The notes under the pieces are model-generated. The model was not told the origin of the DNA. It made no database searches and worked only from the letters and a program-made list of their open reading frames with translations. A stretch of 64,000 bases of DNA from Pelagisphaera sp964404745 (GTDB lineage: Bacteria > Verrucomicrobiota > Verrucomicrobiia > Opitutales > Opitutaceae). A program made the translations under genes and the position numbers. Shown here piece by piece: positions 16,944 to 29,580 of this stretch (positions are counted from its first letter, which is position 1; every line of letters begins with the position of its first letter). The stretch covers positions 4,356-68,355 of the forward strand of contig CAYOLG010000026.1 of NCBI GenBank assembly GCA_964404745.1, in the 5' to 3' direction.

Positions 16944-18059
16944 ATGACCGAGCAGACGCAAGAAACCCTCCAGCCAAGCTCTGTTGAAGAGCTGAAATCG
17001 ATCATCCGCGATGCGAACCGTGTGTCTTTCATGGGTAGGGAGGAACCGTCGAAGATCCTGAGCGGCGCCGAAGGACTCGCTCCTCCAATTGAAACAGAAT
17101 GTTCCTCCACCCACATCTCGCTTTCCAAATTCAATCGCATCCTCGAATACCAACCTGACGAATACACGATTACTGTAGAGGCCGGGGCAAAGCTCAGAGA
17201 CGTCGCCGACGCCCTTTCCGAGCACGGCCAATATCTCCCCTTCGATCCTCCATTTGCCAAAGAAGATCTTTCTATCGGATCCATCATTGCTCGAGGACTC
17301 TCCGGACCGGGCGCTTGTCGCTTCGGTATCCTACGCGATTTCATTCTCGGCGTCACCTTTGTCGATGGTCTCGGCGAACGCATTCGTACGGGTGGCAAGG
17401 TAGTCAAAAACGCGGCTGGTTTCGATATTCCCAAACTCATGTGCGGCACTTGGGGTAGCCTGGGCGCCATAACCGAGGCCTCATTCAAAGTCTTTCCTAT
17501 CGCTCCCGAGTACCGAACGCTTGTATTACCGTTTACCAACTTCGACGCTGGCCATACCGCCTTCATCTCCCTCGGTCGCTCCCAATTCACACTGGACGTT
17601 CTCGATCTCAGACACGACGGTCACTTGTACATCAAGCTCGGTGGACAACCCGGATCGATGGACAACCGAATCGCCGCGCTGGAGACGCATTTGGACGCGC
17701 AGGGCGAAACACCTGAAGACGCTTTTTGGGATCCGTCTGTCGCTTTATCCCAATTCCCGGAGGCCGGTTCCCTTGTCAAGGTAGCGACCAGCCCAACAAG
17801 TCTTCCCGCATTGGATGCGGCCTTAAAACCAAACGAACCATCCCGCCGCTACAGCATCGGTGGGTACGTCGCGTGGATACATTGGGATGAGCAACTGGAA
17901 GCGTTACACCACATCCTGAGCGGACTCGGGCTTTCTGGACAAGTTGTGTCTGGCCCGAAAGCGTCTGCGATGATCGGCAACCAAAGCCAGGCTGCCTTTT
18001 TCACGAAAATCAAATCCGCCTTCGACCCGGAGGGCAAGTTTCTCGAATTGTATTCATAA
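16944..18059 (+). CDS. glcE: Glycolate oxidase subunit GlcE (FAD-binding)
   Basis: A 371-residue second FAD-binding subunit of glycolate oxidase. It has a GlcD-like FAD_binding_4 half (VEAGAKLRDVADALSEHGQYLPFDPP, GSIIARGLSGPGACRFG, RDFILGVTFVDGLGE, GGKVVKNAAGFDIPKLMCG), then a shorter, diverged C-terminal half. The KNAAGFDIPKL segment is characteristic of GlcE. The start at 16944 gives a 5-bp gap after glcD, and the longer frame would overlap glcD. The C-terminal part starts to realign at FDPEGKF. Position between glcD and glcF supports the call. Confidence 0.88.
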   Translation: MTEQTQETLQPSSVEELKSIIRDANRVSFMGREEPSKILSGAEGLAPPIETECSSTHISLSKFNRILEYQPDEYTITVEAGAKLRDVADALSEHGQYLPFDPPFAKEDLSIGSIIARGLSGPGACRFGILRDFILGVTFVDGLGERIRTGGKVVKNAAGFDIPKLMCGTWGSLGAITEASFKVFPIAPEYRTLVLPFTNFDAGHTAFISLGRSQFTLDVLDLRHDGHLYIKLGGQPGSMDNRIAALETHLDAQGETPEDAFWDPSVALSQFPEAGSLVKVATSPTSLPALDAALKPNEPSRRYSIGGYVAWIHWDEQLEALHHILSGLGLSGQVVSGPKASAMIGNQSQAAFFTKIKSAFDPEGKFLELYS

Positions 18060-18109
18060 TTTCAATTCTATTAATGGATAGGTTCGTTTCCAAGATCTGA
18101 AACACTCAA

Positions 18110-19378
18110 ATGATTAGCCAGATTTCCACAGACAAGCTGGGACCCAAATACGCATCGATGAAGGGGCCTATCGAGGCTTGCGTGCACTGCGGGTTTTGCC
18201 TGCCTACCTGTCCTACCTATTCGACGATGGGAGATGAGATGAACTCTCCTCGGGGGCGCATTTTCCTCATGAAGGAAACGCTGGAAGGAAAGCTAGACCC
18301 ATCCGAGATCGATCCCTTTATCGACAACTGTCTCGGCTGTTTGGCTTGCGTCACTTCCTGTCCTTCTGGAGTTGAGTACGGAGAACTCATTTCTCCTTAT
18401 CGATCCTGGTCAGAGGAGCAACGGGAGCGAGGCGTTCTGGAAAAGCTGCAGCGATTCGCCCTCCTGAAAACCATTCCCTATCCAGATCGATTCCGGACCG
18501 CTTCAAAAATAGCTAGCGTGTTCAAACCGGTCGCCCCCTACTTGCCAAAAAGCTTCGCGGCCATGATCGAACTGGCCCCAACCGAGTTGCCAGACAAGCA
18601 AAATTTTGATCCCCTCTACCCGGCAAGCGGGACACGTCGCGGCCGAGTGGCTCTGCTCGTTGGCTGCGCTCAACAAGCCCTGGCCCCCAAGATCAATCAA
18701 GCGGCCATTAACGTTCTAACTCGAAGTGGCATCGAGGTCGTCGTTCCCGAAAGCCAAGGCTGTTGCGGATCCTTGGCCATGCATATAGGAGCCTCCAAGG
18801 AAGCTCAAACAGCCGCCGAAAAGAATTTCGAGGTTTTCCCTGACGATGTAGACGCCATCATCTCCACTGCTGCTGGCTGCGGTTCGGGAATGAAAGAATA
18901 CGGAACGCTCTTTGCCGGAGCCGACAATGAAATCGCCGAGCAAGCGAAAGCGTTTTCCGCTAAAGTCCAAGACGTTTGCGCCTATCTGGATACAGTTGGG
19001 TTTACCCCACCCGAAGAAAACGAGGCGGGTCCCATCAAAGTGGCCTATCACGATGCCTGCCACCTCGCTCACGCCCAGAAAATTCGATCAGCTCCTCGCA
19101 AACTCCTAAAAGCCGTTCCTGGGATCGAGCTTCTTGAACCAGCGGAATGGGAGATTTGCTGCGGTTCAGCGGGCAGCTATAATATCGAACACCCGGATAC
19201 AGCTAAAGAACTGGGGCAACGGAAGGTAAAGAATCTCCTAGCCACCAATCCAGATGTCATTGCCACCGGAAATATAGGCTGCCTAACCCAGATCGAGTTC
19301 CACTCCAAGGATAGCGAGAAACCCGTTCCTGTAGTCCACACTGTCGAGCTGCTGGATGGATGGAGTTCTGGTAAATAA
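18110..19378 (+). CDS. glcF: Glycolate oxidase iron-sulfur subunit GlcF
   Basis: A 422-residue electron-transfer subunit that passes electrons from GlcDE to the quinone pool. Two 4Fe-4S ferredoxin motifs are intact: C24-C27-C30-C34 (CVHCGFCLPTCP) and C74-C77-C80-C84 (CLGCLACVTSCP). Two cysteine-rich CCG domains follow, with QGCCGSLAMH (about 217) and EICCGSAGSYNI (about 349). It is the last gene of the operon, 50 bp after glcE. A 40-bp palindrome about 150 bp downstream separates it from the convergent purL. Confidence 0.93.
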   Translation: MISQISTDKLGPKYASMKGPIEACVHCGFCLPTCPTYSTMGDEMNSPRGRIFLMKETLEGKLDPSEIDPFIDNCLGCLACVTSCPSGVEYGELISPYRSWSEEQRERGVLEKLQRFALLKTIPYPDRFRTASKIASVFKPVAPYLPKSFAAMIELAPTELPDKQNFDPLYPASGTRRGRVALLVGCAQQALAPKINQAAINVLTRSGIEVVVPESQGCCGSLAMHIGASKEAQTAAEKNFEVFPDDVDAIISTAAGCGSGMKEYGTLFAGADNEIAEQAKAFSAKVQDVCAYLDTVGFTPPEENEAGPIKVAYHDACHLAHAQKIRSAPRKLLKAVPGIELLEPAEWEICCGSAGSYNIEHPDTAKELGQRKVKNLLATNPDVIATGNIGCLTQIEFHSKDSEKPVPVVHTVELLDGWSSGK

Positions 19379-19379
19379 A

Positions 19380-19480
19380 GTAGCACAGGCATCCTGTTGT
19401 ACCGGTCGTAGTTCAACTACGCTGAACAACGACTGGCCAGTTCGCCTAGGAATAGAAACAGGCTAGAAGCCTATTCTGCC
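19380..19480. repeat. Diverged REP-like element, CAGGC subfamily, with inner hairpin
   Basis: Begins GTAGCACAGGCATCCTG and ends ACAGGCTAGAAGCCTATTCT. Between the halves is a small CGTAGTTCAACTACG hairpin. It overlaps the end of glcF by zero bases and looks like a decayed copy of the elements at 3754 and 23630, perhaps with an insertion. Confidence 0.55.
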
Positions 19481-19526
19481 CTTTGCGGACGCAAGCTAAA
19501 ATACTGCACTACTCTGTGGGCCGAAT

Positions 19527-19566
19527 TGTGCAGTGAAACTGATCACGTGATCAGTTTCACTGCACA
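19527..19566. repeat. Perfect 40-bp palindrome between convergent genes
   Basis: The two 20-bp halves meet at CAC|GTG with no loop and are exact reverse complements. The core reads AAACTGATCACGTGATCAGTTT. It lies between the convergent glcF and purL. There is no T-run, so an intrinsic terminator is not obvious; a bidirectional transcript end, a protein-binding site or a cruciform are possible. Confidence 0.85.
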
Positions 19567-19611
19567 CAACAGGATTCCTTTATCGAAATGCCGCTCGCTC
19601 GGATGATTCTT

Positions 19612-23523
<3,912 letters not shown>

Positions 23524-23877
23524 CTCCGTGAACGTTGAAAACTTCACCCGCGCCCGGCAAGCGCGGAATGGAAATTTGGCGAGTATACAATTTTGGGATT
23601 AGGTCAAACCCCGCGATCGAGCATCTGAGGTAGCACAGGCATCTTGCCTGTGTTTGCACGACGGGTCACAGGCAAGATGCCTGTGCTACACTTCACGAAA
23701 TGACTGTTGATTCTAATTCTATTAACAGTGACCTGCGGTCAAATCCACTGCGTGGAGCAGGATTGATGCAATAAGGTCTATGCGCGTAGCGAAAGAGAGC
23801 GGCTCGATCTCCGAGCGCCCACCCCTTACCCAATTATTTATTTTTGGCCGCTCTGAAATCGGCCGCTACCTTCTGCC
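23524..23877. other. Intergenic region between two minus-strand genes
   Basis: Contains the REP-like element at 23630 and a small GGCCG/CGGCC hairpin near 23850 just before the stop of the next gene. It should include the purL promoter, but no clear motif was found. No gene seen. Confidence 0.6.
23630..23689. repeat. 60-bp GTAG/CTAC repeat, CAGGCATCTTGCCTG subfamily
   Basis: Two copies of the hairpin CACAGGC-ATCTT-GCCTGTG face each other, with GTAG at the left end and CTAC at the right. It is the cleanest copy of the subfamily also seen at 3754 and 19380. Confidence 0.8.
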
Positions 23878-24903
23878 CTACAGCGGCAGCTTGATTTGCT
23901 CCCCCAATTTCGCAGAGCGGATTCCGGCTTCCAGGATCTCTTGGGCGTCGCGGCTGTAGTCGTCGCGGCTCAAAATAAAGGGATCCCTCTGGCCCGTGAC
24001 GACCTCAACGAAATTGTGGGCAGAGTCCCGCATGCCTAGTTCAGGCTTGGGAACCTTCACTTCTGAACCTTCCGGATCGTCCTTGGTTGCCAAATACAGT
24101 TTTCCTTTCTCTCCTGGCTCGGCAAGCAAAGTTCCTTGGGAACCATAAATCGCGGTGGCATAGCTGGTGAGATTCCCGATTTGCGTCCACGAAGCAGTGG
24201 CCGTAGCCATCCCTTGGGGATACTTCATGGCAATGATTCCGCTGTCCTCTACAGAGAGGAAATCCTTGGCTTGTCCGCCTGCCATGCCGACCACTGATTC
24301 CGGCATGCCCATAAGCGCTGCGGCCAGGACCGCTCCGTAGCAACAATAATCCATCATCGCCCCGCCACCATTTCGACGCTCGTCAAACAGCCAATCGCAA
24401 AAGTACTCGGAGCATCCCAATTCTTCCGGACCGCAATGGGCAGCCCGATAGGTAATGCTGCGCAACGAACCAATCTTGCCATCCTCTACCATTTTGACCG
24501 CCTGTTGCAATTGCGGCCACCAGGTGAACGGCCAATTGACCACGAGCTGGACGTTGTTCCTCCTCGCCGTGATCAGCATTTGATTGGCATCGTCCAAATT
24601 GGCCGCCAAGGGCTTCTCGATTAAAATGTGCAAGCCGCGTTCCATGGCTTCGATGGCCATTTGGGAGCCTTCCAGATTGCTACCGAAAACGTAAGCCGCA
24701 TCCAGTTTCTCGTTCTCCAGTAAAGAAGACGCGTCCTCGTAAACGGGGCAGCCGTAGGTTTCCGTGAAACGCCCCGTCAGCGGTTCATTCGGATCCGCTG
24801 CCGCTACCAATTCCGCGCTTTGGCATTCCGCCACCGCTGCTGCTTCCGACCAAACATGGTCGTGGGTTAATCCCAACACGCCAATTCTCAGTTTCTCACT
24901 CAT
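23878..24903 (-). CDS. Gfo/Idh/MocA-family oxidoreductase (cytoplasmic)
   Basis: A 341-residue NAD(P)-dependent dehydrogenase-type protein without a Tat signal. The Rossmann start is KLRIGVLGLTHDHVWSEAA, followed by ELVAAADPNEPLT, the EKPLAANLDDA signature around residue 100 and a C-terminal GFO domain (GGGAMMDYCCYGAVLAAALMG, LLAEPGEKGKLYL). The GLTHDHVW variant of the dinucleotide loop is unusual but occurs in this large family. The start at 24903 has an upstream GAGAAAG; the longer frame adds 17 residues without family similarity. The sulfatase at 25314 is divergent, so a shared regulatory region and a role in sugar breakdown are possible. Substrate is unknown. Confidence 0.88.
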   Translation of the reverse strand: MSEKLRIGVLGLTHDHVWSEAAAVAECQSAELVAAADPNEPLTGRFTETYGCPVYEDASSLLENEKLDAAYVFGSNLEGSQMAIEAMERGLHILIEKPLAANLDDANQMLITARRNNVQLVVNWPFTWWPQLQQAVKMVEDGKIGSLRSITYRAAHCGPEELGCSEYFCDWLFDERRNGGGAMMDYCCYGAVLAAALMGMPESVVGMAGGQAKDFLSVEDSGIIAMKYPQGMATATASWTQIGNLTSYATAIYGSQGTLLAEPGEKGKLYLATKDDPEGSEVKVPKPELGMRDSAHNFVEVVTGQRDPFILSRDDYSRDAQEILEAGIRSAKLGEQIKLPL

Positions 24904-25313
24904 AGCAACACTTTCTCCGACATTGATGCTTCCAACGTAGAACCTCAACCACAACCTATGTAAAAATCAGCATTCTTGGCTATCGAAAGTAGCTTGGAAC
25001 TGCAGCCCGTGCGATCGAATGGAGAGCGGATCGATATTGCCAGAACTTGTAGGGGCGCCGCTTGCGGCGCCCCTACAGCGAAATTCATGCATTCGATGCC
25101 GACAAGAGACCGCCTCAGTGTTTCTGAAACCGCTTTAAAGCCTTTCATTCGATTCCAGAATCTCGTAAGGAAAGATGTCTCTCTTTCAAAATTTCGAAAT
25201 TTACGACTTCAGCGCCCCGTAATCGCAAAGCGCCGCTCGCAGGGGCCTGTTCTAAACCGACCCCTGCTCCGTCTCCCCTTTCCTGAAACCTACGATTGTT
25301 TAATAATACCCAA
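24904..25313. other. Divergent intergenic region with one perfect hairpin repeat
   Basis: Separates the oxidoreductase from the sulfatase. Apart from the hairpin at 25049 nothing coding was supported; promoters for both genes should lie here. Confidence 0.5.
25049..25076. repeat. 28-bp perfect GTAG/CTAC hairpin
   Basis: GTAGGGGCGCCGC, TT, GCGGCGCCCCTAC: 13-bp arms and a 2-nt loop. It is a single-unit version of the REP-like elements. Confidence 0.75.
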
Positions 25314-26861
25314 GTGAAGACTATTAGTTGCATTGCCCTGCTCAAAGTTCTGCTCGCCGTTCTAGCAACTAACGCCGCTGAGAAGCCGAATATCGTTCTC
25401 ATTTTGGCTGACGACTTTGGAGTCGGCGATATTCAAGCCCACTATCCAGACAACAAGATCCCCACCCCTTATTTGGATCGGTTCAGCGCGGAGTCCAAGC
25501 GTTTCACCAACGCCCACGCCAACACCGCTTGCTGCACGCCATCCCGGTACGGTCTTCTGACCGGACGCTACGCCTGGAGAACCCGCCTTCAGGAATGGGT
25601 GATCGCTTGCTACGAGCCGCCGCTCATCGCCGAAGACCGGGTCACACTGCCAGGATTTCTGCAGGACCAAGGCTACCATACAGCCCTAGTTGGAAAGTGG
25701 CATCTCGGCTGGAACTGGGCCGGACCGCAACCAAGTCAAATGGTCGAGCAGCGCAACGGGCTCATGGACAAGGAATGGGACTTCACCAAACCGATTGAAG
25801 ACGGCCCGATTACTCGCGGATTCAACTATTACTTCGGCACCCACGTACCCAATTTCGCCCCCTTCACCTTCATCGAAAACGACCGGGTCGTCGAACAGCC
25901 AACGGAGCGTTATGTCCACGATCCCAACGAGGGCGTCGTCATGCCCCGCGGCTTCGAGGGGAGCCCTATTGCGCCAGGATGGAAATTCGATCGCATCTTG
26001 CCTAAGATCACCGAGCGGGCGGTTGAATACGTGCGCGATCAAGCGAGCAAAAAAGAGCCCTTTTTTCTCTTTTTCTCCATGACCTCCCCCCACGAGCCGG
26101 TGGTCCCATCGGAGAAATTCAAAGGCAAAAGCGGAATCAATCCGGTCGCCGACTTCGTAATGGAAACGGATTGGTCCGCCGGCCAGGTCATCAAAGCGGT
26201 AGACGAGGCCGGAATCGCGGACAACACGATCGTCATTTTCACTGCCGACAATGGCCACTCTCACTACACGGGTCTTGAAGAGCTCATCGAGGCAGGCCAC
26301 TATCCCAGCGGCGAATATCGCGGGCATAAAAGCGACGTATGGGAAGGCGGGCACCGTGTGCCCTACTTGGTCCGCTGGCCCGGCAAGGTCGAAGATGGTA
26401 GCGAAAATCACAATATCGTTGGCCTCAATGACACTTTTGCCACTGTAGCCGAAATCCTGGGACAAGAGCTGCCATACCATGTAGCGGAGGATAGCCTAAG
26501 CTTCCACAATCAGCTGGTTCGCAACAGCGACGCCGCTCCCTCGCGTCACCAAATCGTGGCGCAATCCACTCACGGGGAATTCGGCTTTCTGGAGGGGCCT
26601 TGGAAAATCGTTTTCCGAAACCAGGGTACGCTGAACGAGTCCCGCGGGAAACCCACTCAAGTTGAACTTTACAATCTCGACAGAGACATCTCGGAAACCA
26701 CCAATGTCGCCTCCAACCATCCAGAGATCGTCCAGCGGCTTACCCAGAATTTGGAGACGATTATCCAGAGAGGAACGAGCCGCCCAGGCCCAACGCAACT
26801 GAACGATACCCCCATCGACATCCATCACACCCAAACCGAACGCTGGGGACCCGCTCTGTAG
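25314..26861 (+). CDS. Secreted sulfatase (arylsulfatase-like), CTPSR active site
   Basis: A 515-residue Cys-type sulfatase with signal peptide KTISCIALLKVLLAVLATNAA. Metal motif LADDFGVGD (31-39), formylglycine motif C74-TPSR followed by YGLLTGRYAWRT, then GKWHLGWNW and the second metal site FTADNGHSH. The domain order and CTPSRYGLLTGRYAWRT resemble the arylsulfatase A/GALNS-like groups. The GTG at 25314 was chosen because it starts exactly at the signal peptide; a TTG six codons upstream is in frame. It ends 34 bp before another sulfatase on the same strand, so the two probably form an operon acting on the same sulfated substrate. Confidence 0.9.
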   Translation: MKTISCIALLKVLLAVLATNAAEKPNIVLILADDFGVGDIQAHYPDNKIPTPYLDRFSAESKRFTNAHANTACCTPSRYGLLTGRYAWRTRLQEWVIACYEPPLIAEDRVTLPGFLQDQGYHTALVGKWHLGWNWAGPQPSQMVEQRNGLMDKEWDFTKPIEDGPITRGFNYYFGTHVPNFAPFTFIENDRVVEQPTERYVHDPNEGVVMPRGFEGSPIAPGWKFDRILPKITERAVEYVRDQASKKEPFFLFFSMTSPHEPVVPSEKFKGKSGINPVADFVMETDWSAGQVIKAVDEAGIADNTIVIFTADNGHSHYTGLEELIEAGHYPSGEYRGHKSDVWEGGHRVPYLVRWPGKVEDGSENHNIVGLNDTFATVAEILGQELPYHVAEDSLSFHNQLVRNSDAAPSRHQIVAQSTHGEFGFLEGPWKIVFRNQGTLNESRGKPTQVELYNLDRDISETTNVASNHPEIVQRLTQNLETIIQRGTSRPGPTQLNDTPIDIHHTQTERWGPAL

Positions 26862-26895
26862 CGGTTTTCTAGAGTCTTTCTCATCCCAAGCGACC

Positions 26896-28332
26896 ATGAA
26901 CTCCATACCTCTAATTCGAGTAGCAACAGCCATACTTATTTCCTCACTCAAATTCATGGCGGAGGAGAATCGTCCCAATATTCTCATGATCGCCGTAGAC
27001 GATCTGCGGACGGAACTGGGCTGCTATGGGGAATCGCATATCGTTTCCCCGAATATCGATCGTTTGGCCGCCAGCGGGCTTCGTTTCGATCGGGCCTACT
27101 GCATGGTGCCTACATGCGGGGCTTCTCGGGCCAGCCTTTTCAGTGGACGCCGACCAAGCCCCGATCGCTTCGTCAGTTATACGGCCCGCATCGACCAGGA
27201 TTCGCCGCAATCTGTCGGGCTCCATCAACATTTGAAACAAGCCGGTTATCTGACAGCCAGCTTGGGGAAAATTCTCCATTACCCAGCCGATCAATCCGAC
27301 GGCTGGAGCGATTCGCCCTGGAGACCCGATCGTAGTGAACCGGCGATTACAGAGCCCATAGCGGGTTGGACCGAGCCAGCGAATATCAACGCCATACTCA
27401 AGCAGTCCCGCAACCATCGCCTACCCTTCGCATCCCTCGATGCTGAAGACGAAGCTTTGGCGGACGGAAAGGTCGCCGCCGAAGCCGTGAAAAGGATTCA
27501 AGCCTACGCGAAACGCGCTGAGCCCTTCTTTTTAGCAGTCGGCTTTTTCAAGCCGCACCTACCATTCAATGCTCCCAAGAAGTATTGGGATCTCTATGAC
27601 AATTTGCCAATAAATCTGCCAGACAACTACTACCCGCCCGAAGATGCTCCCGAGGAAGCCATCCACAATTTCGGGGAGCTGCGAAGCTACGCAGGTGTCC
27701 CGAAAACAGGACCGGTAAGCGATGCCATGGCTCGAACGCTGATCCGTGGCTACTATGCCTGCGTATCCTATACGGACGCTCAAATCGGTAAAGTCCTCAA
27801 CGCTCTGGATGCGGAAGGACTAGCGGACAACACCATTGTCATCCTCTGGGGCGATCACGGCTGGAACCTAGGAGAGCACACGCTTTGGTGCAAGCACTGC
27901 ACTTTTGAGAATGCCATGCAAGTGCCCCTTATCATTCGCTCGCCACCACACCATTCGTCTGGCCGAGGTTCCACCACGCGAACATTGGCCGAATTCATCG
28001 ATATCTACCCCACTCTTTGCGAAATGGCGGAAATTGCTCCGCCGCCGGGGCTGGACGGCCAAAGTCTGGTCCCCGTTCTCAAGAATCCCGAAGATCTAGG
28101 CAAAGGTTACGCTATCGGCCGTTTTCGCGACGGCGACACCATTCGAACGGATCGTTGGCGCTACACGGAATACGCGGCAAGAGATGGCTCTGGAACGTTG
28201 AAGACCGTCTCTCGCATGCTTTACGACCACGAGCATGACCCCGAGGAGAATCGGAATCTCGCTAATATGCCTGAGTACACAGGAATCGTCAACGAGCTTT
28301 CGAAACGTCTCGATACGCACAAGGGAAAATAG
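26896..28332 (+). CDS. Sulfatase, iduronate-2-sulfatase-like, CGASR active site
   Basis: A 478-residue Cys-type sulfatase with a hydrophobic N-terminus (about 5-20). Metal motif AVDDLRTELG, formylglycine motif C74-GASR then ASLFSGRRP, GKILHYP, and WGDHGWNLGEHTLWCKH. The proline of the usual CxPxR is replaced by alanine (CxAxR), a variant that sulfatase maturation enzymes of the radical-SAM type are known to accept. WCKHCTFENAMQVPLIIRSP is typical of the iduronate-sulfatase-like group. It is probably co-transcribed with the sulfatase 34 bp upstream. Confidence 0.9.
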   Translation: MNSIPLIRVATAILISSLKFMAEENRPNILMIAVDDLRTELGCYGESHIVSPNIDRLAASGLRFDRAYCMVPTCGASRASLFSGRRPSPDRFVSYTARIDQDSPQSVGLHQHLKQAGYLTASLGKILHYPADQSDGWSDSPWRPDRSEPAITEPIAGWTEPANINAILKQSRNHRLPFASLDAEDEALADGKVAAEAVKRIQAYAKRAEPFFLAVGFFKPHLPFNAPKKYWDLYDNLPINLPDNYYPPEDAPEEAIHNFGELRSYAGVPKTGPVSDAMARTLIRGYYACVSYTDAQIGKVLNALDAEGLADNTIVILWGDHGWNLGEHTLWCKHCTFENAMQVPLIIRSPPHHSSGRGSTTRTLAEFIDIYPTLCEMAEIAPPPGLDGQSLVPVLKNPEDLGKGYAIGRFRDGDTIRTDRWRYTEYAARDGSGTLKTVSRMLYDHEHDPEENRNLANMPEYTGIVNELSKRLDTHKGK

Positions 28333-28392
28333 CCGAATTGACAAAACCGGAGCCAAACGGTCTCACCCAATCGGGCCCAAAAATTCCCGGCA

Positions 28393-28422
28393 ACTCATTT
28401 TGGTAACCTTACCAAAATGAGT
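28393..28422. repeat. 30-bp palindrome
   Basis: ACTCATTTTGGTAA, CC, TTACCAAAATGAGT: 14-bp perfect arms and a 2-nt loop. It lies 61 bp after the sulfatase stop. Without a T-run it is not a standard terminator. Confidence 0.8.
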
Positions 28423-28454
28423 GTTGGTTAAAAAGAACGGGTCTATGATATTGT

Positions 28455-28529
28455 GTAGGAAGCTCGCTCGCGAGTGATAGATTCATAGGAATTGAAACTC
28501 GTTGATTCGCTCGCAAGCGAGCTTCCTAG
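28455..28529. repeat. REP-like inverted pair, GAAGCTCGCTCGCGAG type
   Basis: Left unit GTAGGAAGCTCGCTCGCGAG and right unit CTCGCAAGCGAGCTTCCTAG face each other across about 35 bp. Each unit also has an internal CTCGC/GCGAG hairpin. Confidence 0.7.
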
Positions 28530-28716
28530 AAACAGAAAATACTTGAGATTAAGCCTACTCTCCGCAGAGGACCGAGCCGGTCCTCTTTACCTTCCGAGAT
28601 AGCCAATCAGCCCTCGCCTTGAATCGCATATTAGCTGAGATCCTATCTAGCCAGACCCGCGACTGCCGCCTTGATTTTTACGCTGGCTTTGACATCATTC
28701 GCAAACGAAATCGCGA

Positions 28717-29454
28717 ATGCTTAAACCCCTTTTCATCTGCCTATCTGCTTTTGCTATCCCTCCGTATTTGCTGGCTCAGAAGTTCTACGAATCAGCTCCC
28801 ATTAACTATTACGAGAGTGAGGCCATAGACAAAATCGCCGCCTATTTTGCCGACGAAAATAACCTGTCAGACTGGAAGCGCTCGGGCGACAGTGGATATT
28901 TGCAGTCATTTTTGGAGGCATTCGATATCCCTGCGGATTCACAAACCCTAGTATTTTCCAAAACCAGTTTGCAAACGAGCCGCATCCGCCCGACCAATCC
29001 GCGAGCCCTCTATTTCAACGATGAAATCTATGTCGGTTGGGTCCCATCTGGCGGCATTCTGGAAATCTCCGTCCCCAGCCCGACCACTGGAACCAATTTC
29101 TATTCCCTAGAAATGGACGTCTTTCCACCCAAACTGGTTCGCGAGGCCGACATTTGCCTTCAGTGCCATGGCGGATCCTTCACTCTGGACATCCCGGGGC
29201 ACCTCGTTCGCTCCGTCTATCCCGACTCTACAGGCCAACCCATATTCAAAGCGGGGACGCGAGTTGTCGACCAAACCACGCCCATTCATCAAAGGTGGGG
29301 AGGCTGGCTGATCGATGGAGCAGAGCTCGAGCGTATATTGGATCCGGCGGTTCGCCACGAGGATTACCCATTTCTATCCAGGATAGAGAAGACAGCCGTC
29401 AAAGGGATCCTGCTGGAGACGCATCCGCTGGCGGACAAATACTGGAAAAACTAA
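28717..29454 (+). CDS. Short cytochrome c-like protein of unknown function, possibly truncated
   Basis: 245 residues with signal peptide LFICLSAFAIPPYLLA and one heme motif, C147-LQC150-H151-GG. The segment FSKTSLQTSRIRPTNPRALYFNDEIYVGW (in order, about 80-108) and the downstream GHLVRSVYPDSTGQPIF and RWGGW match a family of larger planctomycete/verrucomicrobial cytochrome-like proteins as I remember them. Those continue for roughly 150-200 residues after RWGGW, whereas this one ends about 50 residues later. It may be truncated or a short natural form. No operon partner is obvious; the next gene starts 126 bp downstream. Confidence 0.75.
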   Translation: MLKPLFICLSAFAIPPYLLAQKFYESAPINYYESEAIDKIAAYFADENNLSDWKRSGDSGYLQSFLEAFDIPADSQTLVFSKTSLQTSRIRPTNPRALYFNDEIYVGWVPSGGILEISVPSPTTGTNFYSLEMDVFPPKLVREADICLQCHGGSFTLDIPGHLVRSVYPDSTGQPIFKAGTRVVDQTTPIHQRWGGWLIDGAELERILDPAVRHEDYPFLSRIEKTAVKGILLETHPLADKYWKN

Positions 29455-29580
29455 GCCAGGACGACGGATGACTGAGCTTTTTCTGAGCGCGAGCGCCTGA
29501 ATCGTACAATTCTTTGCGAAATGAGTACAATAGGAGTTGCCCCTTTTGTGATATTCTCACTTGTTACCATTCACCCATTT

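Larger units (their letters stand above)
28333..28716. other. Intergenic region carrying three different repeats
   Basis: Holds a 30-bp palindrome (28393), a GTAG-headed inverted pair (28455) and a fragment of the GGAGGATCG subfamily (about 28563-28593, agaggaccgagccggtcctc). No gene is supported; a possible promoter for the cytochrome-like gene is not resolved. Confidence 0.6.
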
